A stretch of DNA of 64,000 nucleotides, from positions 1-64,000 of the forward strand of contig JAYRZB010000008.1 in the NCBI GenBank assembly GCA_041916675.1. Direction: 5' to 3'. The stretch comes from JAYRZB01 sp041916675. GTDB lineage: Bacteria; Pseudomonadota; Alphaproteobacteria; Rhizobiales; Devosiaceae. Under the pieces are notes generated by a model, which was given only the letters and a program-made list of their open reading frames with translations, was not told the DNA's origin and did not search any database. Shown here in pieces: positions 1 to 7,785 of the stretch. Numbering within the stretch: position 1 is the first letter of the stretch; each line of letters begins with the position of its first letter. Position numbers and translations under genes: made by a program.

Positions 1-115
1 GCTCCCCATCAAACGGTCCACCAGGCGCCGCTCGCAATATGAAAAAACACACCGTCACCGCTATCAAAGCTATCGGCAACGCTGAAAATACACGACGGAT
101 CGCGTAACCAAACAT
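1..115 (-). CDS. oppB: Partial oppB-like ABC permease (second copy, 5' end only)
   Basis: These bases encode the first 38 residues of an OppB-type inner-membrane permease, starting at the ATG on the minus strand at 113-115; the rest lies beyond the window edge. The bases are identical to the start of the complete oppB at 5055-5978, so the protein begins with the same MFGYAIRRVFS and enters the same first membrane segment. It follows a second oppA (188-1777) just as the complete oppB follows its oppA, so it is best read as the next gene of a duplicated opp operon. Whether this copy is intact cannot be seen here. Confidence 0.85.
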   Translation of the reverse strand, partial: MFGYAIRRVFSALPIALIAVTVCFFILRAAPGGPFDGE

Positions 116-127
116 CTAAGCCACCTC
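1..127. repeat. Left copy of a perfect 127-bp direct repeat
   Basis: Bases 1-127 match 5864-5990 without a mismatch and in the same orientation. They cover the first 115 bases of oppB and the 12 bases upstream of it. The match stops at base 128, and on the left it runs off the window, so the real repeat may be longer. It marks a tandem duplication of the opp operon of about 5.86 kb per unit. Confidence 0.95.
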
Positions 128-141
128 AATAATGCCGGTCA

Positions 142-163
142 GGGCGCCCCTTGCGGGGCGCCC
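142..163 (-). promoter_or_regulatory. Hairpin between oppA and oppB (copy 1)
   Basis: A 9-bp perfect stem GGGCGCCCC/GGGGCGCCC closes a 4-nt loop in the gap between the second oppA and the partial oppB. A stem at this place in binding-protein operons commonly protects the upstream message or reduces readthrough into the permease genes. The other opp copy has a hairpin of different sequence at the same place (6001-6027). No T-run follows, so it is probably an attenuator or stabiliser and not a full terminator. Confidence 0.6.
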
Positions 164-187
164 ATTCAAGCAATGGACAAGTCGGTT

Positions 188-1777
188 CTATTCCGACTTG
201 CTCATCCAGCGGTGACGATGAATGTCGTCGGCATTGTCGGCAAACCCGCTGACTTTGGGCGAGACAATGTTCTTGGACACATACCAGTAGATCGGAATGG
301 CGGCGAACTCATCCATGGCGATCTTTTCGGCCTGGTGCAGAATCTCGGAACGCTTGACGAGATCCTGCTCGGTCGAGGCGGCCTTGAGCAGAGCGTCGAA
401 TTCGGCGTTGGAATAACGACCATAGTTGTTCTCGACGCCGGTCTTGAGCAGATCGAGCACATTGGACGCGTCCGAATAGTCGAGCAGCCAGCCGGCACGG
501 GCCACCTGGAAATCACCGGCGCGCAGCGCATCGTAGTGCACGGCGGTTTCGGCATTGAACAGCTCGACTTCAACCCCGATTGGCTTCCACATCGCCGAGA
601 TAGCGACAGCGATGCGCTGGTGGTTGTCGTTGGTGTTGTAGCGCAGCTGGATCTTGAGCGGGTTCTCCGGCGTGTATCCGGCTTCCGCCATCAGTGCCGC
701 AGCCTTGGCGACACGCTCCTCATAGGGCAGCGAGGCCCAATCGGGCATATAGGATTCGCCTTCATAGTTGGCGGTTCCTTCGGGCACCCAGCCATAGGCT
801 GGCAGTTCGCCGGTGCCGAGCACATCAGGCCCGATCACGTCGCGGTTGACTGCAATCGAAAGCGCCTGGCGAACACGGATGTCCTGGAACTCGGGCTTTT
901 CCTGGTTCATCAGGTAATAGTAGATGCCGAGGAACGGGATGACATGCGACTGGCCCGGGAGCTGTTCCTTGATCAGCTCATACTGGTCGGTCGGGAAATC
1001 GGTCATGATGTCGAATTCACCGGCGCGATAGCGATTGAGCGCGGCGGCAAGGTCTTCCGACACATTGAACGTCACTTCATCGATCTTGACGTTGGCCGCA
1101 TCATAGTAGCTGTCATTCTTGGTGGCGCGGATATATGAGCCGGGCACCCACTCGACGATCTTGAACGGGCCGTTGCCAACCAGGTTTTCGACATTGGTCC
1201 AGTCTGCGCCGTGCTTTTCGAGCACATGCCGCGGCAGCGGATAGGACGTGAAATGGCACAGCATCTTGAGGAAGAACGGGGTCGGGGTCTCAAGCGTGAT
1301 CTCAAGCGTGGTGTCATCAAGTGCCTTGACGCCGAGCTCGTTGAAATCGGTGATCTCACCCGCCGCGATCTTGGCCGAGTTCTTGATCGGGTACTGCAGG
1401 TAAGCGTATTCGTTGGCTTCCTTGGGGTCGAACAGGCGCTTGAACGCAAACTCGAAGTCCTGCGCCGTCACCGGCACGCCATCGGTCCAGGTGATGCCCG
1501 GACGCAGCTTGAAGGTGTAGACCAGCCCGTCATCGGACAGGGTATAGGACTCGGCCTGCCCCGGAATGGGTTCGGCATTGATGTCTTCAGCCATCAGGCC
1601 TTCGAGATAGTCGCTGACGATGCGATCTTCCCAATTGCCAGAAATCTTGTGCGGATCGAGTGAGCCGGGCTCGCCGCCATTGGCGGTATTGAGCGTCACG
1701 GCCTGGGCCGCGTGTGCCATTGAAAGTGCAAATACGCTGGCAAGGGCCGCAGCCCTCAAAACTGGCGTCAATTTCAT
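188..1777 (-). CDS. oppA: OppA-type peptide-binding protein (copy 1)
   Basis: Periplasmic solute-binding protein of the SBP_bac_5 family (529 aa), expected to capture oligopeptides for an Opp importer. The N-terminus is a typical Sec signal peptide (MKLTPVLRAAALASVFALS, cleavage after AHAAQA). I start at the ATG at 1777 because the GGAG lies 9 nt before it; an in-frame ATG at 1786 directly abuts that GGAG, and a further upstream extension lacks signal-peptide logic. The protein is nearly the same as the product of 6045-7634, differing mainly in scattered substitutions (for instance around the middle lobe, FFLKMLCHF versus FFLQALTHY). It is preceded by a long AT-rich leader and followed by a hairpin and a second oppB. 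Peptide, murein peptide or another ligand cannot be decided from sequence. Confidence 0.9.
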   Translation of the reverse strand: MKLTPVLRAAALASVFALSMAHAAQAVTLNTANGGEPGSLDPHKISGNWEDRIVSDYLEGLMAEDINAEPIPGQAESYTLSDDGLVYTFKLRPGITWTDGVPVTAQDFEFAFKRLFDPKEANEYAYLQYPIKNSAKIAAGEITDFNELGVKALDDTTLEITLETPTPFFLKMLCHFTSYPLPRHVLEKHGADWTNVENLVGNGPFKIVEWVPGSYIRATKNDSYYDAANVKIDEVTFNVSEDLAAALNRYRAGEFDIMTDFPTDQYELIKEQLPGQSHVIPFLGIYYYLMNQEKPEFQDIRVRQALSIAVNRDVIGPDVLGTGELPAYGWVPEGTANYEGESYMPDWASLPYEERVAKAAALMAEAGYTPENPLKIQLRYNTNDNHQRIAVAISAMWKPIGVEVELFNAETAVHYDALRAGDFQVARAGWLLDYSDASNVLDLLKTGVENNYGRYSNAEFDALLKAASTEQDLVKRSEILHQAEKIAMDEFAAIPIYWYVSKNIVSPKVSGFADNADDIHRHRWMSKSE

Positions 1778-2073
1778 GAGTTCCATCTCCAAAGTTTCTT
1801 CTAAGCGCGGTGGGCCCCGCGTCCGGGTATTCGCCCGGCCCAGCCGACTGGCCTGCAGGAATAATCCCTCCCTGGCGTCGCGGCGCGCAAAACTAAGCTT
1901 CATTTTGAGAGCAAGACAAGTAAAAGCGCCATGTAATTCGCTCTTTTCGATCATATTTTTCTGTAACCTATAGAATGTAATTGCCATTATTACTCTCTAC
2001 TATCCATTCTTACTAACCTACTGGCAGATAGTACAAGGCAAGTGAGAGACCCGCTCAAATGTCCAAATGCAAA
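1778..2073. other. Leader/promoter region of oppA copy 1
   Basis: About 300 bases without a credible gene between the opp terminator and the second oppA. The part at about 1900-2040 is clearly more AT-rich than its surroundings and probably carries the promoter for the second opp operon. I could not pick a convincing -35/-10 pair. An open frame runs through it in phase with oppA, but its residues (many Arg and Pro, no similarity to the other oppA) look non-coding. Confidence 0.4.
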
Positions 2074-2102
2074 AACCCCGGCTCAGTGACTGAGCCGGGG
2101 TT
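2074..2102 (-). terminator. Intrinsic terminator after oppF
   Basis: A 12-bp perfect stem (AACCCCGGCTCA/TGAGCCGGGGTT) with a 5-nt loop lies 35 bases beyond the oppF stop. Read on the minus strand it is followed by a run of T, the classical form of a Rho-independent terminator. It ends the first opp operon and separates it from the second oppA. Confidence 0.88.
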
Positions 2103-2136
2103 TGCGATGTCCGTGATTGGGTCTGGGGCTGCCGCG

Positions 2137-3153
2137 CTATGCCCCGGCGGGAAGGTCGAGTTCTTTCCATCGGTGACAGGCCACGGTGCGGCCGCTCTCG
2201 AGCACCTCAAGCGGGGGGCGCGATTCGGCACACTGATTTTCAGCGAACTTGCAGCGTGTGCGGAAAGTGCAACCTGATGGAGGTTTGATGGGTGAAGGGA
2301 TTTCGCCGAGGAGACCGTCGATGGAGCGTTGGCGGGCCTTGCGGGGATCGGGGATGGGGACGGCGGTGAGCAGGGCGCGGGTATAGGGGTGCTTGGGATC
2401 GTTGTAGATGGCATCGCCATCGGCCAGTTCGACGATCCGCCCCAGATAGAGCACCATGATCCGGTCCGAGACGTGGCGGACGACGCTGAGGTTGTGGCTG
2501 ATAAAGATCAGGGTCAGCCCGAACTCGTCCTTAAGATCGCTCAGAAGGTTCAGGATCTGGGCCTGGATCGACACATCGAGCGCCGAGACCGGCTCGTCAC
2601 ACACGATCAGCTTGGGCTCGGTCACCAGCGCCCTGGCAATGCCGATGCGCTGCGCCTGCCCGCCCGAGAACTCGTGCGGATAGCGGTTGATCATCTCGGG
2701 CAACAGCCCGACCGCCTCCATGGTGCGCAGCACCTTGCCCCGCCGCTGCTCGGCATTGAGCTCGGGCATGAGCGCGCGCAGCGGATCGGCAATGATATCG
2801 CCCACTGTCATGCGCGGGTTGAGCGAAGCCAGCGGGTCCTGGAAGATGATCTGCAGGTCACGCCGCTTGAGCCGCATCTGCTCGTTCGACAGGCTCGCAA
2901 TATCCTGCCCCAGCCAGAGCACCCGCCCCTCTTCGGGCGAGAGCAGTTGCAGGATGCACCGCCCCAGCGTGGACTTGCCGCACCCGCTCTCCCCCACGAT
3001 CCCCAGCGTCTCCCCGGCCTTGACCGTAAACGAGATATCCTGCAGCGCTGTCAGGGTCAGCGGCCTGGCAAACAGCCCCGCCGAGATCGAAAACGTCTTC
3101 TTGAGCCCCTCGACCCGCAACAGGTCGGGGCTATCCATAGTCCGGACCGTCAT
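2137..3153 (-). CDS. oppF: OppF-type ABC transporter ATPase
   Basis: Cytoplasmic ATPase (338 aa) that energises peptide import together with OppD. Visible motifs: Walker A GESGCGKST, a Q-loop in IIFQDPLASLNPR, the ABC signature FSGGQAQR, Walker B LIVCDEPVSALD and the switch His in FISHNLS. The C-terminus carries the oligopeptide/dipeptide extension with a cysteine cluster (GCTFRTRCKF, NQC, ACHRW) typical of OppD/OppF/DppD/DppF proteins, where in some members it binds an iron-sulfur cluster. The start overlaps the oppD stop by 4 nt (ATGA). It is the last gene of the operon, followed by a strong terminator. Confidence 0.93.
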   Translation of the reverse strand: MTVRTMDSPDLLRVEGLKKTFSISAGLFARPLTLTALQDISFTVKAGETLGIVGESGCGKSTLGRCILQLLSPEEGRVLWLGQDIASLSNEQMRLKRRDLQIIFQDPLASLNPRMTVGDIIADPLRALMPELNAEQRRGKVLRTMEAVGLLPEMINRYPHEFSGGQAQRIGIARALVTEPKLIVCDEPVSALDVSIQAQILNLLSDLKDEFGLTLIFISHNLSVVRHVSDRIMVLYLGRIVELADGDAIYNDPKHPYTRALLTAVPIPDPRKARQRSIDGLLGEIPSPIKPPSGCTFRTRCKFAENQCAESRPPLEVLESGRTVACHRWKELDLPAGA

Positions 3154-4136
3154 GCCACGATCTCCTCATAGGCAAGCTTGCCCTCATAAAAACACGCCTT
3201 CTCCCGCCCCCCTTCAATGGGGCTGAGCCCCGGCCGCTCGCTGATGCAGCGGTCGAACCGGAAAGCGCAGCGCGGGTTGAACGCACACCCAACCGGCAGA
3301 TGCTCAAGACTGGGCGGCAGACCCTGGATCGGATCGAGCCGGGCGGCCCGCTTGGCCACATGCGGGGTCGAATGCAAAAGCCCCAGCGTATAGGGATGGC
3401 GCGGATCATAGAACAGCCCGTCAACCGGCCCCTTCTCGACCGCCCGGCCCCCGTACATCACCATCATCCGGTCGGCCAGCCCCGCCACCACCCCCAGATC
3501 GTGGGTGATCATGACCAGGGCCGTGCCGAAGTCATTGGTCAGGGTCTTGAACAGGTCCAGCATCTGGGCCTGCACCGTCACATCGAGCGCGGTCGTGGGT
3601 TCATCCGCGATCAGGATCTTGGGCTTGCACAACAGCGCCATGGCGATCATCACCCGCTGCCGCATGCCCCCCGACAGCTCGTGAGGATAGGCATTGGCCC
3701 GCTTGACCGGTTCGGGCATGCCCACCCGCTCGAGCATCTCGATGGCCGAGCGCACCGCCTTGCCCCGGTCATAGCCCTGATGGCGCACCAGCACCTCGGC
3801 CAGCTGCGTCTTGATCCGCAGGCTGGGGTTCAGGCTTGTCATGGGGTCCTGGAAAATCATGGCAATGTCCCGGCCCCGGTAGAGGTCGAGCTTGCCCGGT
3901 TCGAGCCCCACAAGGTTCACATCCCCCAGCATGGCCCGGCCCGAGGCCCGGCCATTCTTGGCCAGGAGCCCCATGATGGCCAGGAACGCCTGGCTCTTGC
4001 CCGAACCGCTCTCGCCCACAACCGCAAGCGTCTCGCCCTGGTTGAGGGTAAAGTTCAGCCCCGACACCGCCTGCACTTCGCTCTCGTGCAGCGCAAAGCT
4101 GACATTGAGCTCTTCAACTCTGAGAACCTGGGCCAT
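3150..4136 (-). CDS. oppD: OppD-type ABC transporter ATPase
   Basis: Second ATPase (328 aa) of the peptide importer. It has Walker A GESGSGKSQ (with Gln where Thr/Ser is usual at the end), Q-loop in IFQDPMTSLNP, signature LSGGMRQR, Walker B ILIADEPTTALD and switch His in ITHDLGV. The C-terminal cysteine-rich peptide-transporter extension is present (GCAFNPRCAFRFDRC). I place the start at the ATG at 4136, one base after the oppC stop (TGAGATG), which gives the family's usual MAQVLRVEELNV beginning; an upstream in-frame extension overlaps oppC and looks spurious. The 3' end overlaps oppF by 4 nt. Confidence 0.92.
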   Translation of the reverse strand: MAQVLRVEELNVSFALHESEVQAVSGLNFTLNQGETLAVVGESGSGKSQAFLAIMGLLAKNGRASGRAMLGDVNLVGLEPGKLDLYRGRDIAMIFQDPMTSLNPSLRIKTQLAEVLVRHQGYDRGKAVRSAIEMLERVGMPEPVKRANAYPHELSGGMRQRVMIAMALLCKPKILIADEPTTALDVTVQAQMLDLFKTLTNDFGTALVMITHDLGVVAGLADRMMVMYGGRAVEKGPVDGLFYDPRHPYTLGLLHSTPHVAKRAARLDPIQGLPPSLEHLPVGCAFNPRCAFRFDRCISERPGLSPIEGGREKACFYEGKLAYEEIVA

Positions 4137-4137
4137 C

Positions 4138-5055
4138 TCAGCGGTCCTTGGGGTCGAGCGCATCGCGCAGACCATCCCCGATATAGGTCAGGGACATCAG
4201 CATCGCGATCAGGAATACCGCCGGTGCCAGCAGCATCCACGGCATCGGTTCGGCCACCTTGGCCCCATAAGAGATCAGCGTGCCCAGCGAGGTCTGCGGC
4301 TCCTGCACGCCCAGCCCCAGGAACGAGAGGAAGCTCTCGGTCAGGATGATCTCGGGCACGGTCAGGGTGGCATAGATCGCCACCGGGCCGGTCAGGTTGG
4401 GGATGATATGGCGGATGATGATGGTGAACGGCTTGGCCCCGCCCGCCTTGGCCGCTTCCACGAACTCGCGCTGCTTGAGCGAGAGCGTCTGCCCGCGCAC
4501 GATCCGGGCCATGGTCAGCCATTCAAGGCACCCGATCCCCACAAACAGCAGCACCGGATGCCGCCCGAAGATCACCACCAGCACAATCACGAACAGGATG
4601 TAGGGCAGTGCATACATCACATCCACAAACCGCATCATGACCGCATCGACCTTGCCCCCGAAGTAGCCGGCCACGGCCCCGTAGATCACCCCGATGAACA
4701 CCGCCACCAGCGTGGCAACCGCGGCCACGATCAGCGACATCTGCGTGCCCGAAAGCACGCGCGCCAACAGGTCGCGCCCGTTCTGGTCGGTGCCGAAGTA
4801 GTGCCCGGTCTCGAAGTTGGGCGGCTTGCGATAGGCCGACCAGTCGATCTCCTCATAGCCCCAGGGCAAAAAGTACGGCCCGAAGAAGGCCAGCACGATC
4901 ACAGCCGCCAGGATGAACAGCGACACCATGGCCGCCTTGTTGGCCACCAGGCGCCGGAACGCATCCTGGGTCAGCGAGCGACCCTTGGGCGCCTCCTTGG
5001 CCAGTTGCGCGGCATAGGCGGTCAATATCTCGTCTTTTCCAGCAATCAGGGCCAT
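4138..5055 (-). CDS. oppC: OppC-type ABC permease
   Basis: Inner-membrane permease (305 aa) of the OppB/OppC family. It has the N-terminal OppC_N segment (first membrane helix near LFILAAVIVLAFFGPYFL) followed by the binding-protein-dependent transport domain, with the EAA-type coupling motif around FVEAAKAGGAKPF that docks on the ATPases. Its ATG overlaps the oppB stop (TGATG) at 5055. A longer frame starts upstream inside oppB but has no signal of its own. It pairs with OppB to form the translocation channel. Confidence 0.92.
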   Translation of the reverse strand: MALIAGKDEILTAYAAQLAKEAPKGRSLTQDAFRRLVANKAAMVSLFILAAVIVLAFFGPYFLPWGYEEIDWSAYRKPPNFETGHYFGTDQNGRDLLARVLSGTQMSLIVAAVATLVAVFIGVIYGAVAGYFGGKVDAVMMRFVDVMYALPYILFVIVLVVIFGRHPVLLFVGIGCLEWLTMARIVRGQTLSLKQREFVEAAKAGGAKPFTIIIRHIIPNLTGPVAIYATLTVPEIILTESFLSFLGLGVQEPQTSLGTLISYGAKVAEPMPWMLLAPAVFLIAMLMSLTYIGDGLRDALDPKDR

Positions 5056-5978
5056 CAGCGATACCTCACTCTTGGGTCCAGCCAGGCATAGACCACGTCC
5101 ACAACAAGGTTCAGCACCAGGATGATGCACACGAACAGAACCGTCGTTCCCAGCACCAGCCCATAGTCGCGGTTGAGCGCGCCGGTGATGAAGTACTTGC
5201 CCATCCCGGGCAGACCAAAGATCTGTTCGACCACCAGCGAACCGGTGAGCAGGAAGGCCAGTGCCGGCCCCAGATACGACACCACCGGGATCAGCGCCGG
5301 CTTGATCGCGTGCCGTGCCAGCACCAGCCGTGCCCCCAGCCCCTTCGAGCGCGCCGTGCGCACATAGTTGGTGCCCAAGACCTCAATCATCGAGCCGCGC
5401 ATCAGCCGCGAGATCCGCGCCGCCTGCGGCAGCACCAGGATCGTCACCGGCATCACCATGTGCCAGATCGAGCCGTTCACGAACCCGCCTGCCGGCAGCC
5501 ACTTGAGGTAAACCCCGAACAGCAGTTGGAACAGCGCTGCCATCAAAAAGTTCGGAATGATGATCCCGATCACCAGGACCCCGATCAACAGATAATCGGG
5601 CCACTTGTTCTGGTAAACCGCCGTGATCATGCCCCCGATCACCCCCACCACCGTGGCAATGATGAAGGCGCTGAACCCCAGGCGCAGCGTGAACGGCATG
5701 CCGATCGCAATGATCTCGGCCACGGTAAAATCGTTGGTCACCATCGAGGGACCAAGGTCGCCCCGCAACAGGCCCCACACATAAAGCACATACTGTTCCC
5801 AGATCGGCTTATCCAGGTTGTAGTGCGCCATAAGGTTCTTCAAAATCGCCTCAGGAAGCGCGCGCTCCCCATCAAACGGTCCACCAGGCGCCGCTCGCAA
5901 TATGAAAAAACACACCGTCACCGCTATCAAAGCTATCGGCAACGCTGAAAATACACGACGGATCGCGTAACCAAACAT
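5055..5978 (-). CDS. oppB: OppB-type ABC permease
   Basis: Inner-membrane permease (307 aa), the first permease of the peptide importer. It opens with MFGYAIRRVFSALPIALIAV, the standard OppB/DppB N-terminal membrane helix, and carries the EAA-type coupling region NYVRTARSKGLGARLV. Four or five further hydrophobic segments follow. The first 115 bases and 12 bases upstream are identical to the window's left edge, showing a second copy of this gene. It lies 66 bases after oppA2, separated by a hairpin. Confidence 0.93.
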   Translation of the reverse strand: MFGYAIRRVFSALPIALIAVTVCFFILRAAPGGPFDGERALPEAILKNLMAHYNLDKPIWEQYVLYVWGLLRGDLGPSMVTNDFTVAEIIAIGMPFTLRLGFSAFIIATVVGVIGGMITAVYQNKWPDYLLIGVLVIGIIIPNFLMAALFQLLFGVYLKWLPAGGFVNGSIWHMVMPVTILVLPQAARISRLMRGSMIEVLGTNYVRTARSKGLGARLVLARHAIKPALIPVVSYLGPALAFLLTGSLVVEQIFGLPGMGKYFITGALNRDYGLVLGTTVLFVCIILVLNLVVDVVYAWLDPRVRYR

Positions 5979-5990
5979 CTAAGCCACCTC
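5864..5990. repeat. Right copy of a perfect 127-bp direct repeat
   Basis: Identical to bases 1-127, covering the start of oppB and its ribosome-binding region (AGGTGG). The sequences diverge immediately upstream, at 5991. The identity is higher than that of the two oppA genes, which suggests either recent gene conversion here or stronger constraint on this stretch. Confidence 0.95.
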
Positions 5991-6000
5991 CAAATGAAAG

Positions 6001-6027
6001 CCGGGGCGCCTTTGGCAGGCGCCCCGG
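6001..6027 (-). promoter_or_regulatory. Hairpin between oppA and oppB (copy 2)
   Basis: A 10-bp perfect stem CCGGGGCGCC/GGCGCCCCGG with a 7-nt loop sits between oppA2 and oppB. As in copy 1 it lacks a T-run and probably makes binding protein more abundant than the permease. Confidence 0.6.
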
Positions 6028-6044
6028 TCATATCAGTCTGACGA

Positions 6045-7634
6045 TTACTCGGACTTGGTCATCCAACGGTGACGGTGCACGTCCTTGGCGTTGTCTTCAA
6101 AACCGGTAATCTTGGGCGAAACAACGTTCTTGGACACGTACCAGTAGATCGGAATGGCCGCAAAAGCGTCCATGGCGATCTTTTCGGCCTGGTGCATGAG
6201 CCCAGCGCGCTTGACGAGGTCCTGTTCAGACGAAGCTTTGGCCATCAGGTCGTCGTATTCGGCATTTGAGAAATTGCCGAAGTTGTTTTCGACGCCGGTC
6301 TTGAGCAGGTCAAGAGTGTTAGAGGCATCGGGATAGTCCATCAGCCAGCCGGCACGACCAATCTGGAAATCACCGGCGCGCAGCGCATCGTAATGCACGG
6401 CGGTTTCGGCATTGAACAGCTCAATCTCAACCCCGATCGGCTTCCACATGGCACCAATGGCCACCGCGATGCGCTGGTGGTTGTCATTGGTGTTGTAGCG
6501 CAGCTGGATCTTGAGCGGGTTCTCCGGCGTATAACCGGCTTCCGCCATCAGTGCCGCCGCCTTGGCCACCTTTTCTTCGTAGGGCAGCGAGGCCCATTCA
6601 GGCATATAAGCTTCGCCTTCGTAGTTCGGAGTGCCAAGCGGCACCCAGCCATAGGCCGGCAGTTCGCCGGTGCCGAGCACATCAGGCCCGATCACGTCGC
6701 GGTTGATCGCCATCGTGAGCGCCTGGCGAACACGGATGTCCTGGAATTCGGGCTTTTCCTGATTCATGGCGTAGTAATAGATGCCGAGGAACGGCACCAC
6801 GTGCGCCTGACCCGGGAGCTGTTCCTTGATCAGTTCATACTGATCCGACGGGAAGTCGGTCATGATGTCGAACTCACCGGCGCGATAGCGGTTCAGCGAC
6901 GCAGCAAGGTCTTCGGTCACGTTATAAGTGACTTCGTCGATCTTGACGTTGGCCGCATCGTAGTAGCTGTCGTTGCGAACCGAACGGATGAAGGAGCCCG
7001 GCACCCACTCAACAATCTTGAACGGGCCGTTGGCTACGATGTTCTCGACCTTGGTCCAGTCTGCGCCAAACTTCTCGATGGCGTGCTTGGGGACCGGGTA
7101 GGCGGTGTAGTGCGTAAGAGCCTGCAGGAAGAACGGAGTGGCAGCCTCAAGCGTGATCTCAAGCGTGGTGTCATCAAGTGCCTTGACGCCGAGCTCATTG
7201 AAATCGGTGATCTCACCCGCCGCGATCTTGGCCGAGTTCTTGATCGGGTACTGCAGGTAAGCGTATTCGTTGGCTTCCTTGGGGTCGAACAGGCGCTTGA
7301 ACGCAAACTCGAAGTCCTGCGCCGTCACCGGCACGCCATCGGTCCAGGTGATGCCAGGACGCAGCTTGAAGGTGTAGACCAGTCCATCATCGGACAAGGT
7401 ATAGGACTCGGCCTGGCCAGGAATGGGGTTGCCCTGCTTGTCTTCGGCCATCAGGCCTTCGAGGTAATCACCAACAATGCGGTTTTCCCAATCGCCGGCA
7501 ACCTTGTGCGGGTCGATCGAGCCGGGCTCGCCGCCATTGGCGGTATTGAGCGTCACGGCCTGAGCAGCATGCGCCATCGAGAGAGCGAAGACGCTCGCCA
7601 GGGCAGCAGCTTTCAGGATCGGGGTAATTTTCAT
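6045..7634 (-). CDS. oppA: OppA-type peptide-binding protein (copy 2)
   Basis: Periplasmic peptide-binding protein of the SBP_bac_5 family (529 aa), first gene of the complete opp operon. Signal peptide MKITPILKAAALASVFALS with cleavage after AHAAQA. The ATG at 7634 has GGAG 9 nt upstream; an ATG at 7643 abuts it and is less likely. The mature protein is almost co-linear with the product of 188-1777, with the same length and only scattered substitutions. Two near-identical binding proteins each heading its own oppB could widen the ligand range. The leader contains two perfect inverted repeats (7681-7698 and 7717-7730). Confidence 0.92.
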   Translation of the reverse strand: MKITPILKAAALASVFALSMAHAAQAVTLNTANGGEPGSIDPHKVAGDWENRIVGDYLEGLMAEDKQGNPIPGQAESYTLSDDGLVYTFKLRPGITWTDGVPVTAQDFEFAFKRLFDPKEANEYAYLQYPIKNSAKIAAGEITDFNELGVKALDDTTLEITLEAATPFFLQALTHYTAYPVPKHAIEKFGADWTKVENIVANGPFKIVEWVPGSFIRSVRNDSYYDAANVKIDEVTYNVTEDLAASLNRYRAGEFDIMTDFPSDQYELIKEQLPGQAHVVPFLGIYYYAMNQEKPEFQDIRVRQALTMAINRDVIGPDVLGTGELPAYGWVPLGTPNYEGEAYMPEWASLPYEEKVAKAAALMAEAGYTPENPLKIQLRYNTNDNHQRIAVAIGAMWKPIGVEIELFNAETAVHYDALRAGDFQIGRAGWLMDYPDASNTLDLLKTGVENNFGNFSNAEYDDLMAKASSEQDLVKRAGLMHQAEKIAMDAFAAIPIYWYVSKNVVSPKITGFEDNAKDVHRHRWMTKSE

Positions 7635-7680
7635 GAGGTCCATCTCCTTGTGTTTTATCGTCTTGGTGGAAATTCACCAT

Positions 7681-7730
7681 CCGGGGTCCATGCCCCGGTT
7701 TAGCCGACGTCGCGCCGGGGTAATTACCCC
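7681..7730. promoter_or_regulatory. Two inverted repeats between fadA and oppA2
   Basis: The 151-bp gap holds CCGGGG-6 nt-CCCCGG at 7681-7698 and the 14-bp perfect palindrome GGGGTAATTACCCC at 7717-7730. On the minus strand they lie downstream of the fadA stop and upstream of the oppA2 start, so they could end the fad transcript, shape the opp leader, or (the palindrome) bind a dimeric regulator. No long T-run follows either one. Confidence 0.45.
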
Positions 7731-7785
7731 AGCTACGAGTAAGCAGGAAACTAACCTGCCTTTTTTCAAACTTACAAGTGAAACC

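Noticed and set aside
1786..1987. N-terminal extension of oppA copy 1
   Set aside because: The second oppA shows a signal peptide starting at the equivalent of 1777; the extra residues resemble translated leader DNA.
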